64,000 nucleotides of DNA. Source: Arthrobacter oryzae (GTDB lineage: Bacteria; Actinomycetota; Actinomycetes; Actinomycetales; Micrococcaceae). The DNA lies in assembly GCF_030812315.1 (NCBI RefSeq), contig NZ_JAUSSM010000009.1:62001-126000 (forward strand), in the 5' to 3' direction. This document shows positions 34,126 through 42,532 of the stretch, in pieces (within the stretch, counting starts at the first letter, position 1; each line of letters begins with the position of its first letter). The position numbers and the translations under genes were made by a program. The notes below the pieces were generated by a model that made no database searches, was not told the origin of the DNA, and worked only from the letters and a program-made list of their open reading frames with translations.

Positions 34126-34178
34126 CACGCACCCAACTTTCCTTCAGAGCCAACAGGGCAGAGATCATTCTCTGCCCT
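34095..34178 (+). promoter_or_regulatory. Attenuator structures of DAHP synthase leader
   Basis: GTTGGCTCTG (34095-34104, within the leader frame) is complementary to CAGAGCCAAC (34145-34154). Next to it AGGGCAGAG (34155-34163) pairs with CTCTGCCCT (34170-34178) to make a compact GC-rich hairpin followed by TCGCCATTT. A ribosome stalled at the aromatic codons would cover the first arm. The exact antiterminator pairing cannot be settled by eye. Confidence 0.6.
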
Positions 34179-34244
34179 TCGCCATTTCTCCGGCGGGTTC
34201 TGATCTGGGCCCGCTCCGCACCATCCGGAACAGGACCCGTACCC

Positions 34245-35414
34245 ATGAGCACCGCAGCAGCCACCGAAACGCATCAGAATTCACTGGAGACCACTGTCTC
34301 CCGGGACCGCACTGCATCCGCGCAGAAATCCACCTCAAACCTGCGCGTCAGCGAATTCCAGGCGCTGCCCTCACCCCAGGACATGATCTCGGAACTGCCG
34401 CTGGACGCCCGGGTGGCCGACGTCGTCGAACGCGGCCGGGACGAAGTCCGGGCCATCATGGACGGCGTGGATGATCGCCTGCTGGTGATCGTGGGACCGT
34501 GCTCCATCCACGACCCCAAAGCCGGCCTGGAATACGCCCGCCGGCTGGTGAGCCAGGCGGAGAAGCACCGGGAAGACCTGCTGATCGTCATGCGGACCTA
34601 CTTCGAGAAGCCGCGAACCACCGTGGGCTGGAAGGGCCTCATCAACGATCCCCACCTTGACGGCAGCCATGACATCGCCACGGGACTGCGGGCCGCCCGC
34701 CAGTTCCTGAAGCAGGTCACCTCCCTGGGCCTTCCCACGGCCACTGAGTTCCTGGAACCGATCAGCCCGCAGTACATGGCGGACCTCGTTTCGTGGGGCG
34801 CAATCGGGGCACGCACCACCGAAAGCCAGATCCACCGCCAGTTGGCGTCCGGCCTGTCCATGCCCATCGGCTTCAAGAACGGGACCGACGGCGACCTGCA
34901 GGTTGCCGTTGATGCCTGCAGCGCCGCTGCGGCCTCCCAGGCCTTCCTGGGGATCGACGGCGACGGCCGCGCCGCGCTCGTGGCCACGGCCGGCAACCCG
35001 GACACGCACGTGATCCTTCGCGGCGGGCGCAAGGGCCCCAACTACTCCGCAGCGGACGTTGAAGCGGCGTCGGCAAAACTGGCCGCAAAGCAGCTCAACC
35101 CGCGGCTTATTGTGGACGCCAGCCACGCCAACAGCGGCAAGAGCCACCACCGCCAGGCCGAGGTGGCCCTCGAAATCGGAGCCCAGTTGGAGGACGGCGG
35201 AGCAGCCGCTTCGGCGGTAGCCGGGGTCATGCTGGAGAGCTTCCTGGTGGGCGGTGCGCAGAATCTGGATGTGGCCGAGCACGCTGCGGGCACCGACGAG
35301 CTGGTTTACGGCCAGAGCGTCACGGATGCCTGCATGGAGTGGGACGTCACGGCATCGGTGCTGGGCCAGCTTGCAGCGTCCGCCCGCAAGCGCAGGGACG
35401 CGCTGCAGGGCTGA
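34245..35414 (+). CDS. 3-deoxy-7-phosphoheptulonate synthase (class I DAHP synthase)
   Basis: A 389-residue class I DAHP synthase joining phosphoenolpyruvate and erythrose 4-phosphate, the first step to chorismate. Family blocks are LLVIVGPCSIHDP near residue 85, MRTYFEKPRTTVGWKG, GARTTESQIHRQLASG, GFKNGTDG and DASHANSGK. A 45-residue Ser/Thr-rich N-terminus precedes the fold. The ribosome site is weak (AGGAC). Control by the upstream aromatic leader peptide is inferred. Confidence 0.94.
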   Translation: MSTAAATETHQNSLETTVSRDRTASAQKSTSNLRVSEFQALPSPQDMISELPLDARVADVVERGRDEVRAIMDGVDDRLLVIVGPCSIHDPKAGLEYARRLVSQAEKHREDLLIVMRTYFEKPRTTVGWKGLINDPHLDGSHDIATGLRAARQFLKQVTSLGLPTATEFLEPISPQYMADLVSWGAIGARTTESQIHRQLASGLSMPIGFKNGTDGDLQVAVDACSAAAASQAFLGIDGDGRAALVATAGNPDTHVILRGGRKGPNYSAADVEAASAKLAAKQLNPRLIVDASHANSGKSHHRQAEVALEIGAQLEDGGAAASAVAGVMLESFLVGGAQNLDVAEHAAGTDELVYGQSVTDACMEWDVTASVLGQLAASARKRRDALQG

Positions 35415-35595
35415 ATTTTCAGGGGATACACGGGGCACGCGCCAGGAAACTGGTTATTCGGAATGACTTTCACTATGGCACCATCAGCCACTAGAGTAAC
35501 TAGCACAGGGTAGGTTGATGGCTCAGCATCGGCACACCGCAATGGGGTTTCAATGGGGTTGCCTTTATCAGCTGTTAACAAAAGGAATAAGGGAA

Positions 35596-35808
35596 ATGTC
35601 CGCAGAGTCGAACTTCTCGAACGCTCAGTTCCTGACTGTGGCCGAAGTGGCCGAGCTCATGCGCGTTTCCAAAATGACCGTGTATCGCCTTGTCCATTCC
35701 GGAGAGATGCCTGCCGTCCGCTTCGGCCGGTCCTTCCGGGTGCCGGAGAGTGCCGTCGAACAGTACGTCAAGGGTGCTGTTGTGGAAGGCCAGTCGGACA
35801 CCGCCTAG
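35596..35808 (+). CDS. Excisionase-type helix-turn-helix protein
   Basis: A 70-residue MerR/excisionase-family (HTH_17) DNA-binding protein. The core reads FLTVAEVAELMRVSKMTVYRLVHSGEMPAVRFGRSFRVPESAVEQYVK, a winged helix with recognition helix MTVYRLVHSG. The start at 35596 is set by AAAGGAATAAGGG. Similar small proteins are conserved beside the bS22 gene in Actinobacteria and need not be phage-derived; a housekeeping regulator akin to BldC is likelier here. Confidence 0.85.
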   Translation: MSAESNFSNAQFLTVAEVAELMRVSKMTVYRLVHSGEMPAVRFGRSFRVPESAVEQYVKGAVVEGQSDTA

Positions 35809-35992
35809 CTCCTCCCTGGCCGTCCCTGCCATGTGCCTTCCGGCGGGCGGTCAGTGGGTGCGCCGGATAAGCGGTACCCTGTTAGGGAACGTTTTTCGTT
35901 ATTGTAAGAATCTGTTTGTTGTTTAGTCTGTTGCCTAGTCCACGGACCTCTTCCATCAGACAGGTACTCCATCTAGTTTGTAAGGAACTTTC

Positions 35993-36091
35993 GTGGGTTC
36001 AGTTATTAAGAAGCGTCGCAAGCGTATGGCCAAGAAGAAGCACCGCAAGTTGCTTCGTAAGACCCGCCACCAGCGCCGTAACAAGAAGTAG
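35993..36091 (+). CDS. Ribosomal protein bS22 (AURKAIP1/COX24-type), 32 aa
   Basis: A 32-residue, highly basic protein reading MGSVIKKRRKRMAKKKHRKL and onwards through TRHQRRNKK. It matches the small AURKAIP1/COX24-domain protein known as bS22 in mycobacterial 30S subunits. It starts with GTG behind AAGGAACTTTC, and a classic intrinsic terminator follows 22 bases after the stop. It is a single-gene unit 185 bases after the excisionase-type gene, as usual in Actinobacteria. Confidence 0.9.
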   Translation: MGSVIKKRRKRMAKKKHRKLLRKTRHQRRNKK

Positions 36092-36112
36092 AGATACTTC
36101 ATACAGCGTGAG

Positions 36113-36146
36113 ATGCCCGTTGCCTTTGGCAGCGGGCATTTTTCTT
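36113..36146 (+). terminator. Intrinsic terminator after bS22 gene
   Basis: ATGCCCGTTGCC (36113-36124) pairs with GGCAGCGGGCAT (36128-36139) with one G-T wobble and a TTT loop, followed by TTTTTCTTT. It is the clearest rho-independent terminator in the window. Confidence 0.9.
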
Positions 36147-36248
36147 TGGGCTGGGGCGGCGCCGACGGTAAGTGCGCCCTGACGCAAATGACCGGCGTAC
36201 GCGGATTCCGGCGTGCTCAGGGATTTGGCGCGTCGCCGGTCGTGTGGG

Positions 36249-37067
36249 TTAGACCGTGGGGCCGCGGAAGCGGGTGAAGCCCCGCCAGAGGCCGTAGATT
36301 GCCCCGCCCACCGTCGCCGCCTTCAGGCCCAGCGTGGCGGCGCGGCGTCCCGACCGGAAGTCGTACACCGGCCAGTTGTTTTCGCGGGCATGCCGGCGAA
36401 GACGGGAGTCGGGGTTGATGGCCACCGGATGGCCCACCATGCTCAGCAGCGGAATGTCATTGTGCGAGTCGCTGTAGGCCCAGCAGCGCTTGAGGTCCAG
36501 GTCCTCGGCGTCCGCGATGCCCTGGACAGCCACTGCCTTGGCCTGCCCGTGCAGGATGTCGCCCACCAGCCGGCCGGTGTAGGCGCCGTCCTCAATCTCG
36601 CCCACTGTTCCCAGGGCTCCGGTCAGGCCCAGCCGTGTGGAAATCACGGTGGCCACCTCAATGGGCGTCGCCGTCACCAGCCACACCATGCGGCCCACCC
36701 GGAGGTGCTGCTGGGCCAGGGCCTTGGCACCGGGCCAGATCCTGGACTCGATCATTTCGTCGAAGACTTCCTCGCCGAGCGCTTTGATGTCCTCCACGGT
36801 GATGCCGGCCGCCAGCGTCAGCGCCGAATCGCGGACCGCGTGGACGTCGTCCATGTTCTCGCCGCGGAGGACGAACTTGAACTGCTTCCACGCCATCCCG
36901 GCCGCCTGCGGCAGGGTGAACGCGCCGCGCTGGTACATTTTGCGCGCCACGTGAAAGAGGCTGGCACCCTTCATGAGGGTGTTGTCGACGTCGAAGAAGG
37001 CGGCCTCGCCGTGATGCGACGCGCCGGCCGGCTGCCGGACTACGGCGACGTACTTCTCCTCGGGCAT
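36249..37067 (-). CDS. HAD-IB family phosphatase (SerB-like)
   Basis: A 272-residue HAD-superfamily hydrolase. Motif I is AAFFDVDNTLMKGAS near residue 23, motif II LVTATP near residue 131, and motif III/IV KRCWAYSDSHNDIPLLSMVGHPVAIN near residues 190-215. The basic, hydrophobic C-terminus (GLKAATVGGAIYGLWRGF) may touch the membrane. Substrate unknown; relatives act on phosphoserine or lipid-linked phosphates. TAGACT lies six bases before the ATG, so the mRNA is probably leaderless. It is divergent from glutaredoxin. Confidence 0.88.
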   Translation of the reverse strand: MPEEKYVAVVRQPAGASHHGEAAFFDVDNTLMKGASLFHVARKMYQRGAFTLPQAAGMAWKQFKFVLRGENMDDVHAVRDSALTLAAGITVEDIKALGEEVFDEMIESRIWPGAKALAQQHLRVGRMVWLVTATPIEVATVISTRLGLTGALGTVGEIEDGAYTGRLVGDILHGQAKAVAVQGIADAEDLDLKRCWAYSDSHNDIPLLSMVGHPVAINPDSRLRRHARENNWPVYDFRSGRRAATLGLKAATVGGAIYGLWRGFTRFRGPTV

Positions 37068-37142
37068 GCCTTGAGTCTAGTCAATGCCCGTCCGGCCTTG
37101 GTGACGTCGCGGCGGGACGGCGCCCAGGGATACGGTTGAGGT

Positions 37143-37397
37143 ATGGCAAAACCCGACGTCGTCCTGATCACCAAAGCTGACTGCCACCTCTGTGAGGCGG
37201 CGCGCGACGCCGTCGGACGCGTTACCGCCGCGTTGGGACTGGAGTGGACGGAACAGTTGGTGGACAACCAGCCGGAGCTGCGCGAGCGGTATGCCGAAGA
37301 AATCCCCGTGGTTCTGGTTGACGGGATCCAGCGTGATTTCTGGAAGATCGACGAAACGCGCCTGGACCGGGTCCTGCGCCAGGCGATGGCCAAGTAG
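37143..37397 (+). CDS. Glutaredoxin-family thiol protein
   Basis: An 84-residue thioredoxin-fold protein with the active site CHLC (residues 16-19) in VVLITKADCHLCEAARDAV, and the cis-Pro region EIPVVLVDG. This is the short glutaredoxin-like family widespread in Actinobacteria beside Rex. TACGGT stands six bases before the ATG, suggesting a leaderless start. It probably works in thiol redox balance; the partner is unknown. Confidence 0.88.
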   Translation: MAKPDVVLITKADCHLCEAARDAVGRVTAALGLEWTEQLVDNQPELRERYAEEIPVVLVDGIQRDFWKIDETRLDRVLRQAMAK

Positions 37398-37516
37398 GGG
37401 CGGCGGGAGCTGCATGGGACGCGGCCGCACGACTCCGGGGCATGGCGGCATCGGGCGCAAGGCGCCGCGGCGCGCCATGACTCCTGCTTTGTTGGCAGTG
37501 CGGACGGGGCTCTAGA

Positions 37517-38245
37517 GTGGACTCACAACGCGACGCAATGGAGCAGATAGTGACTTCGCTGGATTCTTCCCCCGAGGCTGTCCACGGGGACGGCGGTACT
37601 GCGGCCAAGCAGATTCCGCCCGCGGCCGTGGCCCGGCTGACCATTTATTTGCGCGCCCTCACCACAATGCTGGCCGAGGGCGTTGAACGCGTCTCCTCCG
37701 AATCCCTGGCCGAAGCCTCCGGTGTGAGCTCGTCCACGCTCCGGAAGGACCTCTCGCATGTCGGGTCCTACGGCACGCGCGGCGTCGGCTATGAAGTGCA
37801 GTACCTCAGCCGCCATATCTCAGCAGCCCTCGGCCTCACCCGCGACTGGAAAGTGGCAATCGTGGGCGCCGGTAACCTGGGCAAGGCGCTGGCGCGGTAC
37901 GGCGGCTTTGAGTCCCGCGGGTTCGACGTTGTGGCCATTTTCGACGCCGACCAGATGGTGGTGGGCAACGAAGTCGGCTGGCTGCGCGTCAGCGACGTGG
38001 CGGACCTCGAACCGGTCCTCCAGCGCACCGGAACCAACATGGTGGTGCTGGCGCTGCCTGCGGCTGTGGCGCAGGGCGTGTGCGACCGCGTCATCGCAGC
38101 CGGCGTGCGCAGCATCCTCAGCTTCGCGCCGGTGATGCTCCAGGTGCCGCCCGGAGTGAACCTGCGGAAGGTGGACATGGCCACGGAGCTGCAGATCCTT
38201 GCCTATCATGCACAGCGGATCAGGGGCCCGGAGGACGGCGAGTAG
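37517..38245 (+). CDS. rex: Redox-sensing transcriptional repressor Rex
   Basis: A 242-residue NADH/NAD+-sensing repressor. The N-terminal winged helix includes LAEASGVSSSTLRKDLSHVGSYGTRGVGY. The Rossmann core VAIVGAGNLGKALARYGGF binds NAD(H), and the C-terminal swap helix ends LQILAYHAQRI. Either the GTG at 37517 or the ATG at 37538 could start it. It follows the glutaredoxin gene by 119 bases and controls respiratory genes in relatives. Confidence 0.93.
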   Translation: MDSQRDAMEQIVTSLDSSPEAVHGDGGTAAKQIPPAAVARLTIYLRALTTMLAEGVERVSSESLAEASGVSSSTLRKDLSHVGSYGTRGVGYEVQYLSRHISAALGLTRDWKVAIVGAGNLGKALARYGGFESRGFDVVAIFDADQMVVGNEVGWLRVSDVADLEPVLQRTGTNMVVLALPAAVAQGVCDRVIAAGVRSILSFAPVMLQVPPGVNLRKVDMATELQILAYHAQRIRGPEDGE

Positions 38246-38330
38246 CTGACCGCCTGGCTGCCCTTCCCGCCTGCCCGCTCTGACCGCCTGGGAACCGTCC
38301 GACGACGCGCGTCCCGGTCTACCGCAGCGC

Positions 38331-39047
38331 CTAGCGGCCGTAAGGGTAGCCTGGCTGCCCGTACGGGCTCCCGAACGGCAGGTACTTCCTGAAGTACGGC
38401 GCGGACGTGGGGAGGTACAGGAGCACCATTGCCGCCACGCCGGCCAGGATGGACAGCGTGCCCAGCCCCATTTCGAGGAGGCCCGGCAGGGAGAGCGCCG
38501 CGAAGACGGTGCCGAGGATCCGTGCCCAGTTCCGGCCCTTCCTGATGTTGAACGCCACCAGCGCGTACATCAGGACTCCGACGGCGGCTATCAGCACCAC
38601 CATTCCCACAATGACGCCCTTGATGGCTTCGAAATCCACGTCAGCTCCGCTGGTTGCCAGCCTGGCGTCGAACTGGCTGCGCATTGCGGGGTCGTCGATT
38701 GCACCTACCGACAGGAAGACGGAGAACACCCACAGGAGGCACGCGCCGATCAGCAGCCAGAAGGAGATGTCCACGAGCGGGGGAGCGGCACTGGAAGCGC
38801 TAGTCCGCTGCTGCGGCATCTCCGAAGGGTAGAGGAGGTGCTGCGGTTGCCCGAACTGCTGCGGCTGCCCGAACTGGGGGCTCTGGCCGTATTGGGGCGG
38901 CTCCTGGCCGTATTGCGGAGCCTGCGCATATTGCGGCGCCTGCGGGAAATGGGACGGATTCTGCCCGTACTGCGGCGGCTGCTGGCCGTACTGACCGCCA
39001 GATTGGGGATCATAAGGATACGACGGCGGGACGGGCGGAGTGCTCAT
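38331..39047 (-). CDS. PQYGQ-repeat membrane protein
   Basis: A 238-residue protein. Residues 1-80 are a Pro/Gln/Tyr/Gly-rich, disordered stretch with repeated PQYGQ and QFGQ. The rest has four predicted helices (ISFWLLIGACLLWVFSVFLSVG, VIVGMVVLIAAVGVLMYALVAF, WARILGTVFAALSLPGLLEMG, TLSILAGVAAMVLLYL) and a short tail YGQPGYPYGR. Between helix 1 and 2 lies DDPAMRSQFDARLATSGADVDFEAIKG. It is a tandem paralogue of the next gene, with a similar upstream region. Function unknown. Confidence 0.8.
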   Translation of the reverse strand: MSTPPVPPSYPYDPQSGGQYGQQPPQYGQNPSHFPQAPQYAQAPQYGQEPPQYGQSPQFGQPQQFGQPQHLLYPSEMPQQRTSASSAAPPLVDISFWLLIGACLLWVFSVFLSVGAIDDPAMRSQFDARLATSGADVDFEAIKGVIVGMVVLIAAVGVLMYALVAFNIRKGRNWARILGTVFAALSLPGLLEMGLGTLSILAGVAAMVLLYLPTSAPYFRKYLPFGSPYGQPGYPYGR

Positions 39048-39344
39048 GTTGATCCTTTGCGAGTCGGCTACTGACTAAACGCGTGTTGGGATCAGCCACG
39101 TCTTCCTGCCCCCAGCGTCACTTTGGTTACACGGTACCGCGCGATGGCGCCATCTGTGGATAGTTTTTGGCTCAATTTCGGCTCAAGGAGAGACAAGGCA
39201 AAGCGCAGCGGGCGCGGACTCCGGAGTCAGCGGCTGAAGCCGCCGGACCTTCCGAAGTCCACGCCCGCTGGCTGTGGAACTGGGGTGCTGCGTTGTGTGC
39301 TGCTTGGCTGCGGTGGCGACCGTCAGTGGCGCCGGACCGAAGTG

Positions 39345-40202
39345 TTAGCGGCCGTAGGGGTTGCCCGGCTGGGAGTAGGGGCTCCCGAAAGGCTGTTGCT
39401 TCTGGAAATACGGCGCGGAGGCCGGGAGGTAAAGCATCACAATCGCTGCGATGCCCAGGAGCGCCGAGACGGTTCCGATGCTGAGCGGGACGAGGCTGAA
39501 GATCGAAAGGGCGGCGAAGACGGTGCCGAGGATGCGTGCCCAGTTCTTGCCCTTGCGGACGTTGAAGGCAACCAGCGCGTACAGCCCTGCGCCGATCAGG
39601 CCCACGACAACCATCATGCCGATCACAAGGCCCTTGATCGACTCGAAGTCGACGTCCGCACCGCCGGCACGCATCTGCTCTTCGAACGTACTCCGCATGG
39701 CGGGGTCTTCGAGGGCCGGAATGGCTACCAGGATGGAAATGACTGACAGGACGCCCGCCGCAATGATCATCCAGAAAGCGTTGTTGACCATTTTCGGAAC
39801 CCCGCCGGCGGCAGCACCCTGGGGCTGTTCGGACGGGTACTGGGCATACGGTGACTGGCCGTACTGCTGGGGTGCCTGGCCGTAGGGCTGCTGGGGCTGC
39901 TGGCCGTACTGCGGCGGTGTGCCCTGCTGTCCGAACTGCTGGGGCTGTTGGCCGTACTGGGGTGGTGTGCCCTGCTGTCCGAACTGCTGGGGCTGCTGGC
40001 CGTACTGGGGCTGCCCGTACTGCGGTGCCGCCGGGGAATGCTGGCCGTACTGCGGTGCCGCGGGGGACTGCGGGGCGTTCTGGCCGTACTGCGGTGCCGC
40101 GGGGGACTGCGGGGCGTTCTGGCCGTACTGGGGAGCGTCGGGGCCCGGCTTGTCCTTCTCAGGTTCGTTCGGGTTGGCCGGTTGGGCTGGAGGCGTGCTC
40201 AT
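39345..40202 (-). CDS. PQYGQ-repeat membrane protein, longer paralogue
   Basis: A 285-residue paralogue of the 38331 product. The N-terminal 130 residues are longer repeats (PQYGQNAPQSPAA twice, QQFGQQGTPPQYGQ twice), built from DNA tandem repeats. The same four-helix region follows, with DPAMRSTFEEQMRAGGADVDFESIKG after helix 1 and the tail YSQPGNPYGR. Proline-rich N-termini of this sort often contact the cell envelope or cytoskeletal proteins; no role is assigned. Confidence 0.8.
   Translation of the reverse strand: MSTPPAQPANPNEPEKDKPGPDAPQYGQNAPQSPAAPQYGQNAPQSPAAPQYGQHSPAAPQYGQPQYGQQPQQFGQQGTPPQYGQQPQQFGQQGTPPQYGQQPQQPYGQAPQQYGQSPYAQYPSEQPQGAAAGGVPKMVNNAFWMIIAAGVLSVISILVAIPALEDPAMRSTFEEQMRAGGADVDFESIKGLVIGMMVVVGLIGAGLYALVAFNVRKGKNWARILGTVFAALSIFSLVPLSIGTVSALLGIAAIVMLYLPASAPYFQKQQPFGSPYSQPGNPYGR
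39901..40118. repeat. In-frame tandem repeats (48 bp and 39 bp units)
   Basis: Two near-identical 48-base units (39901-39948 and 39949-39996) and two perfect 39-base units (40041-40079 and 40080-40118) encode the PQYGQ-type repeats. Both units are multiples of three, so expansion or loss preserves the frame. Confidence 0.85.
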
Positions 40203-40361
40203 AGTGGTCCTTTGCGGGTCGACTACTGATTAAACGGGTACCGGGATCAGTAACGGTGCCCTGCCCCCAGCATGGTTTGCTTCCACCGTACCGCGCTCCG
40301 GCCGCGCGGTGGATCATTCCGCAGAGGTATTCCGAATTAGGCCCAGCGCATTAAGCACAAA

Positions 40362-40392
40362 GCCCCGCTCCGTCGCAGTGACGGAGCGGGGC
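40362..40392 (-). terminator. Terminator hairpin of yceI gene
   Basis: GCCCCGCTCCGTC (40362-40374) and GACGGAGCGGGGC (40380-40392) are perfect 13-base complements with a five-base loop. On the minus strand it ends in TTTGTG after the yceI stop; the short T-run supports termination in that direction. Confidence 0.8.
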
Positions 40393-40427
40393 GCTGTGTT
40401 GGTGCGGGGTGCTACTGGGCGCAGAAA

Positions 40428-40976
40428 CTATGCGGCCGGTGCGATGAACGCGAGTTCAAGGTTGATGGCAACCTTGTCGCTGACCAGCACGCCACCGGCT
40501 TCCAGGACGGCATTCCAGGTCAGGCCGAAGTCCTTGCGGCTGATGGTGGTTTCAGCCGTGAGGCCGGCGCGGGTGTTGCCGAAGGGGTCCACAGCTACGC
40601 CGTGGAGCTCGGTCTCGAGGGCAACCGCGCGGGTGACGCCCTTGATGGTGAGATCGCCCTGGAGCTCGTAGGCGTCGCCCTTGGGAACGATCGTGTTGGA
40701 CACGAAGGAGATCTCCGGGAACTTCTCGACGTCGAAGAAGTCTTCGCCGCGGACGTGGCCGTCGCGGTTGACGTCGCCCGAGTCAAAGCTGGCGGTCTGG
40801 ATGGTGGCGTTGACCTTGGAGTCGGCAACGTTCTCTGAGAGGTCCAGGGTTGCTGCGGCGTCCTTGAACTGGCCGCGGACCTTGCTGATGCCTGCATGGC
40901 GAACGGTGAAGGCGATTTCGCTGTGCGAGTTGTCGAGGGTCCAGGTGCCGGTGGTGATGTTGGCGGGAAGTGCCAT
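40428..40976 (-). CDS. YceI-family lipocalin-like protein
   Basis: A 182-residue YceI protein, an eight-stranded barrel binding polyisoprenoid-like lipids. Conserved blocks are GTWTLDNSHSEIAFTVRHAGISKVRGQF, SFDSGDVNRDGHVRGEDFFDVEKFPEI and ISRKDFGLTWN. It has no signal peptide, so it is the cytoplasmic type. AAGGAG lies before the ATG. It is divergent from the histidine phosphatase with a palindrome between them. The ligand is inferred from the family only. Confidence 0.9.
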   Translation of the reverse strand: MALPANITTGTWTLDNSHSEIAFTVRHAGISKVRGQFKDAAATLDLSENVADSKVNATIQTASFDSGDVNRDGHVRGEDFFDVEKFPEISFVSNTIVPKGDAYELQGDLTIKGVTRAVALETELHGVAVDPFGNTRAGLTAETTISRKDFGLTWNAVLEAGGVLVSDKVAINLELAFIAPAA

Positions 40977-41050
40977 GGTGTTGCTCCTTGTGATCTGTGG
41001 TCGGAAATCTCTTGCGGAAGGATGTCTGATCGCCAGCTAAAACTTCTTTG

Positions 41051-41064
41051 GTTGAAGTCTCAAC
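41051..41064. promoter_or_regulatory. Palindrome in yceI / phosphatase control region
   Basis: GTTGA-AGTC-TCAAC is a perfect five-base inverted repeat with a four-base spacer, extended by imperfect symmetry on both sides. It lies 75 bases from the yceI start in AT-richer DNA. A MarR-type repressor site is a guess from size and context. Confidence 0.4.
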
Positions 41065-41197
41065 TAACTGCTTCACCCAGTATAAACATGCGTTTGCATC
41101 TTTTATTCCAACTCCATGGAACATTTCTTCAAACTTTCGAGTTCTACTTGGTGTAGAAGATTTCAGATCACCCGACATCTTTGAGAAACTGGTAAAC

Positions 41198-41863
41198 ATG
41201 CCCCAAGCCACTGTTCATCTCCTTCGCCACGGCGAGGTCCATAATCCGGACGGCATCCTCTACGGACGGCTGCCGGAATTCCACCTCTCCGCGCTCGGGC
41301 AGCAGATGGCCAAGACGCTCGCCGTTCACTTCAGCGACCGCGCTGCGCGGGGGGCGAAGATCGTTCACCTGGTGGCGTCACCGCTGACCCGCGCACAGGA
41401 AACAGCCCTCCCCATCTCCGAGGCGCTGAACCTGGAAATCAACACCGAGGACCGCATCATCGAGGCCGGTAACCACTTCGAAGGGCTCCGGGTCAACAAA
41501 GCCGAGCTCCTCAGGCCCAGGCACTGGCCGCATTTGCGCAACCCGTTCGTTCCGTCGTGGGGCGAGCCCTACAAGGAGCAGGCCGCGCGCGTCATCGCCG
41601 CGGTCCAGGACGCACGACTGCGTGCCATCGAACTGGGCGGCGACGGCGCCGAGGCCATCCTTGTCAGCCACCAGCTCCCCATCTGGTCCACGCGGCTCAG
41701 CGCCGAGGGCAAGCCCCTCTGGCACGATCCGCGCAAGCGCGAGTGCACGCTCACGTCGCTCACCTCGCTGGTGTTCGACGACGACGGCACCCTCCTGCGC
41801 GTGGAGTACAGCGAGCCCGCTGCCGCCCTTCTGCCCGGCGCGTCCAACACCCCGGGGGCCTGA
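41198..41863 (+). CDS. Histidine phosphatase family protein
   Basis: A 221-residue phosphoglycerate-mutase-like phosphatase. The catalytic motif is LLRHGEVHNP (His at residue 10), followed by YGRLPEFHLSALGQQMA, SPLTRAQETA and the second His in ILVSHQLPIW. The start at 41198 is chosen since upstream sequence is AT-rich and not protein-like. It heads the cytochrome c maturation run, two bases before the TlpA-like gene, as commonly seen in Actinobacteria. Substrate unknown. Confidence 0.88.
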   Translation: MPQATVHLLRHGEVHNPDGILYGRLPEFHLSALGQQMAKTLAVHFSDRAARGAKIVHLVASPLTRAQETALPISEALNLEINTEDRIIEAGNHFEGLRVNKAELLRPRHWPHLRNPFVPSWGEPYKEQAARVIAAVQDARLRAIELGGDGAEAILVSHQLPIWSTRLSAEGKPLWHDPRKRECTLTSLTSLVFDDDGTLLRVEYSEPAAALLPGASNTPGA

Positions 41864-41880
41864 GCGTGGCCGGATCCAGG

Positions 41881-42516
41881 ATGAACAACGAAGGCAACTT
41901 CGCCAGCAAGGCGACGCGCCCGGCCTCCCGCCGCAGCGTCCTCGCCGCCGGCGGCCTGGGCCTGGCCGCCCTGACACTGGGGCTCTCCGCGTGTGCGCAG
42001 GAAGACGCCCTGGCCAAGCAGGCCAAGGCGGGGGACAACAAGAACTATGTGGCCGGTGACGGGTCCGTGACCGAATTCGCCGCTGCCGACCGCAAGTCCG
42101 CCGTCAGCATCAAGGGCACCCTCTTCGACGGCACTACCGTGGAGCCTGCGGACTTCGTTGGAAAAGTCACCGTGCTCAACTTCTGGTTCGCTGGCTGTGC
42201 GCCGTGCCGTGTCGAAGCGCCCTCGCTGGAAGCTCTGCACCAGGAGTTCAAGGAGCAGGGTGTGCAGTTCTACGGCGTGAACCTCCGCGACGAGAAGGCC
42301 GCCGCCGAGGCGTTCGACAAGACCTTCAACCTGACCTACCCCAGCTTCCATGACAAGGACGGGGGCGTGCTCCTGGCCGTCTCCGGGCTGGTTCCTCCGG
42401 GTGCCGTGCCCACCACGCTGGTGCTGGACAAGCAGGGCCGGGTTGCCTCCCGTGTCCTGGGGGAAATCCAAAAGGGCACGCTCAAGGCCCTTATTGCCGC
42501 CGCCGTGGCAGAGTAA
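41881..42516 (+). CDS. TlpA/ResA-like thiol-disulfide lipoprotein
   Basis: A 211-residue thioredoxin-like protein facing outside. The N-terminus SRRSVLAAGGLGLAALTLGL is a signal with lipobox LSAC at about residue 38. The thioredoxin fold has the redox site FWFAGCAPCRVEAPS (CAPC) and the cis-Pro stretch PPGAVPTTLVLD. An upstream GTG at 41866 is an alternative start. It probably keeps apocytochrome c thiols reduced, fed with electrons by CcdA encoded next. Confidence 0.88.
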   Translation: MNNEGNFASKATRPASRRSVLAAGGLGLAALTLGLSACAQEDALAKQAKAGDNKNYVAGDGSVTEFAAADRKSAVSIKGTLFDGTTVEPADFVGKVTVLNFWFAGCAPCRVEAPSLEALHQEFKEQGVQFYGVNLRDEKAAAEAFDKTFNLTYPSFHDKDGGVLLAVSGLVPPGAVPTTLVLDKQGRVASRVLGEIQKGTLKALIAAAVAE

Positions 42517-42532
42517 CGGCGGCGCCCTCACC

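Noticed and set aside
35596..35808. Excisionase-like protein as sign of a prophage or integrative element
   Set aside because: No integrase or attachment repeats are nearby, and the pairing with the bS22 gene is a conserved actinobacterial arrangement.
39880..40140. Repeat array resembling a CRISPR
   Set aside because: Units are adjacent, multiples of three and encode PQYGQ repeats within an open frame; there are no unique spacers.
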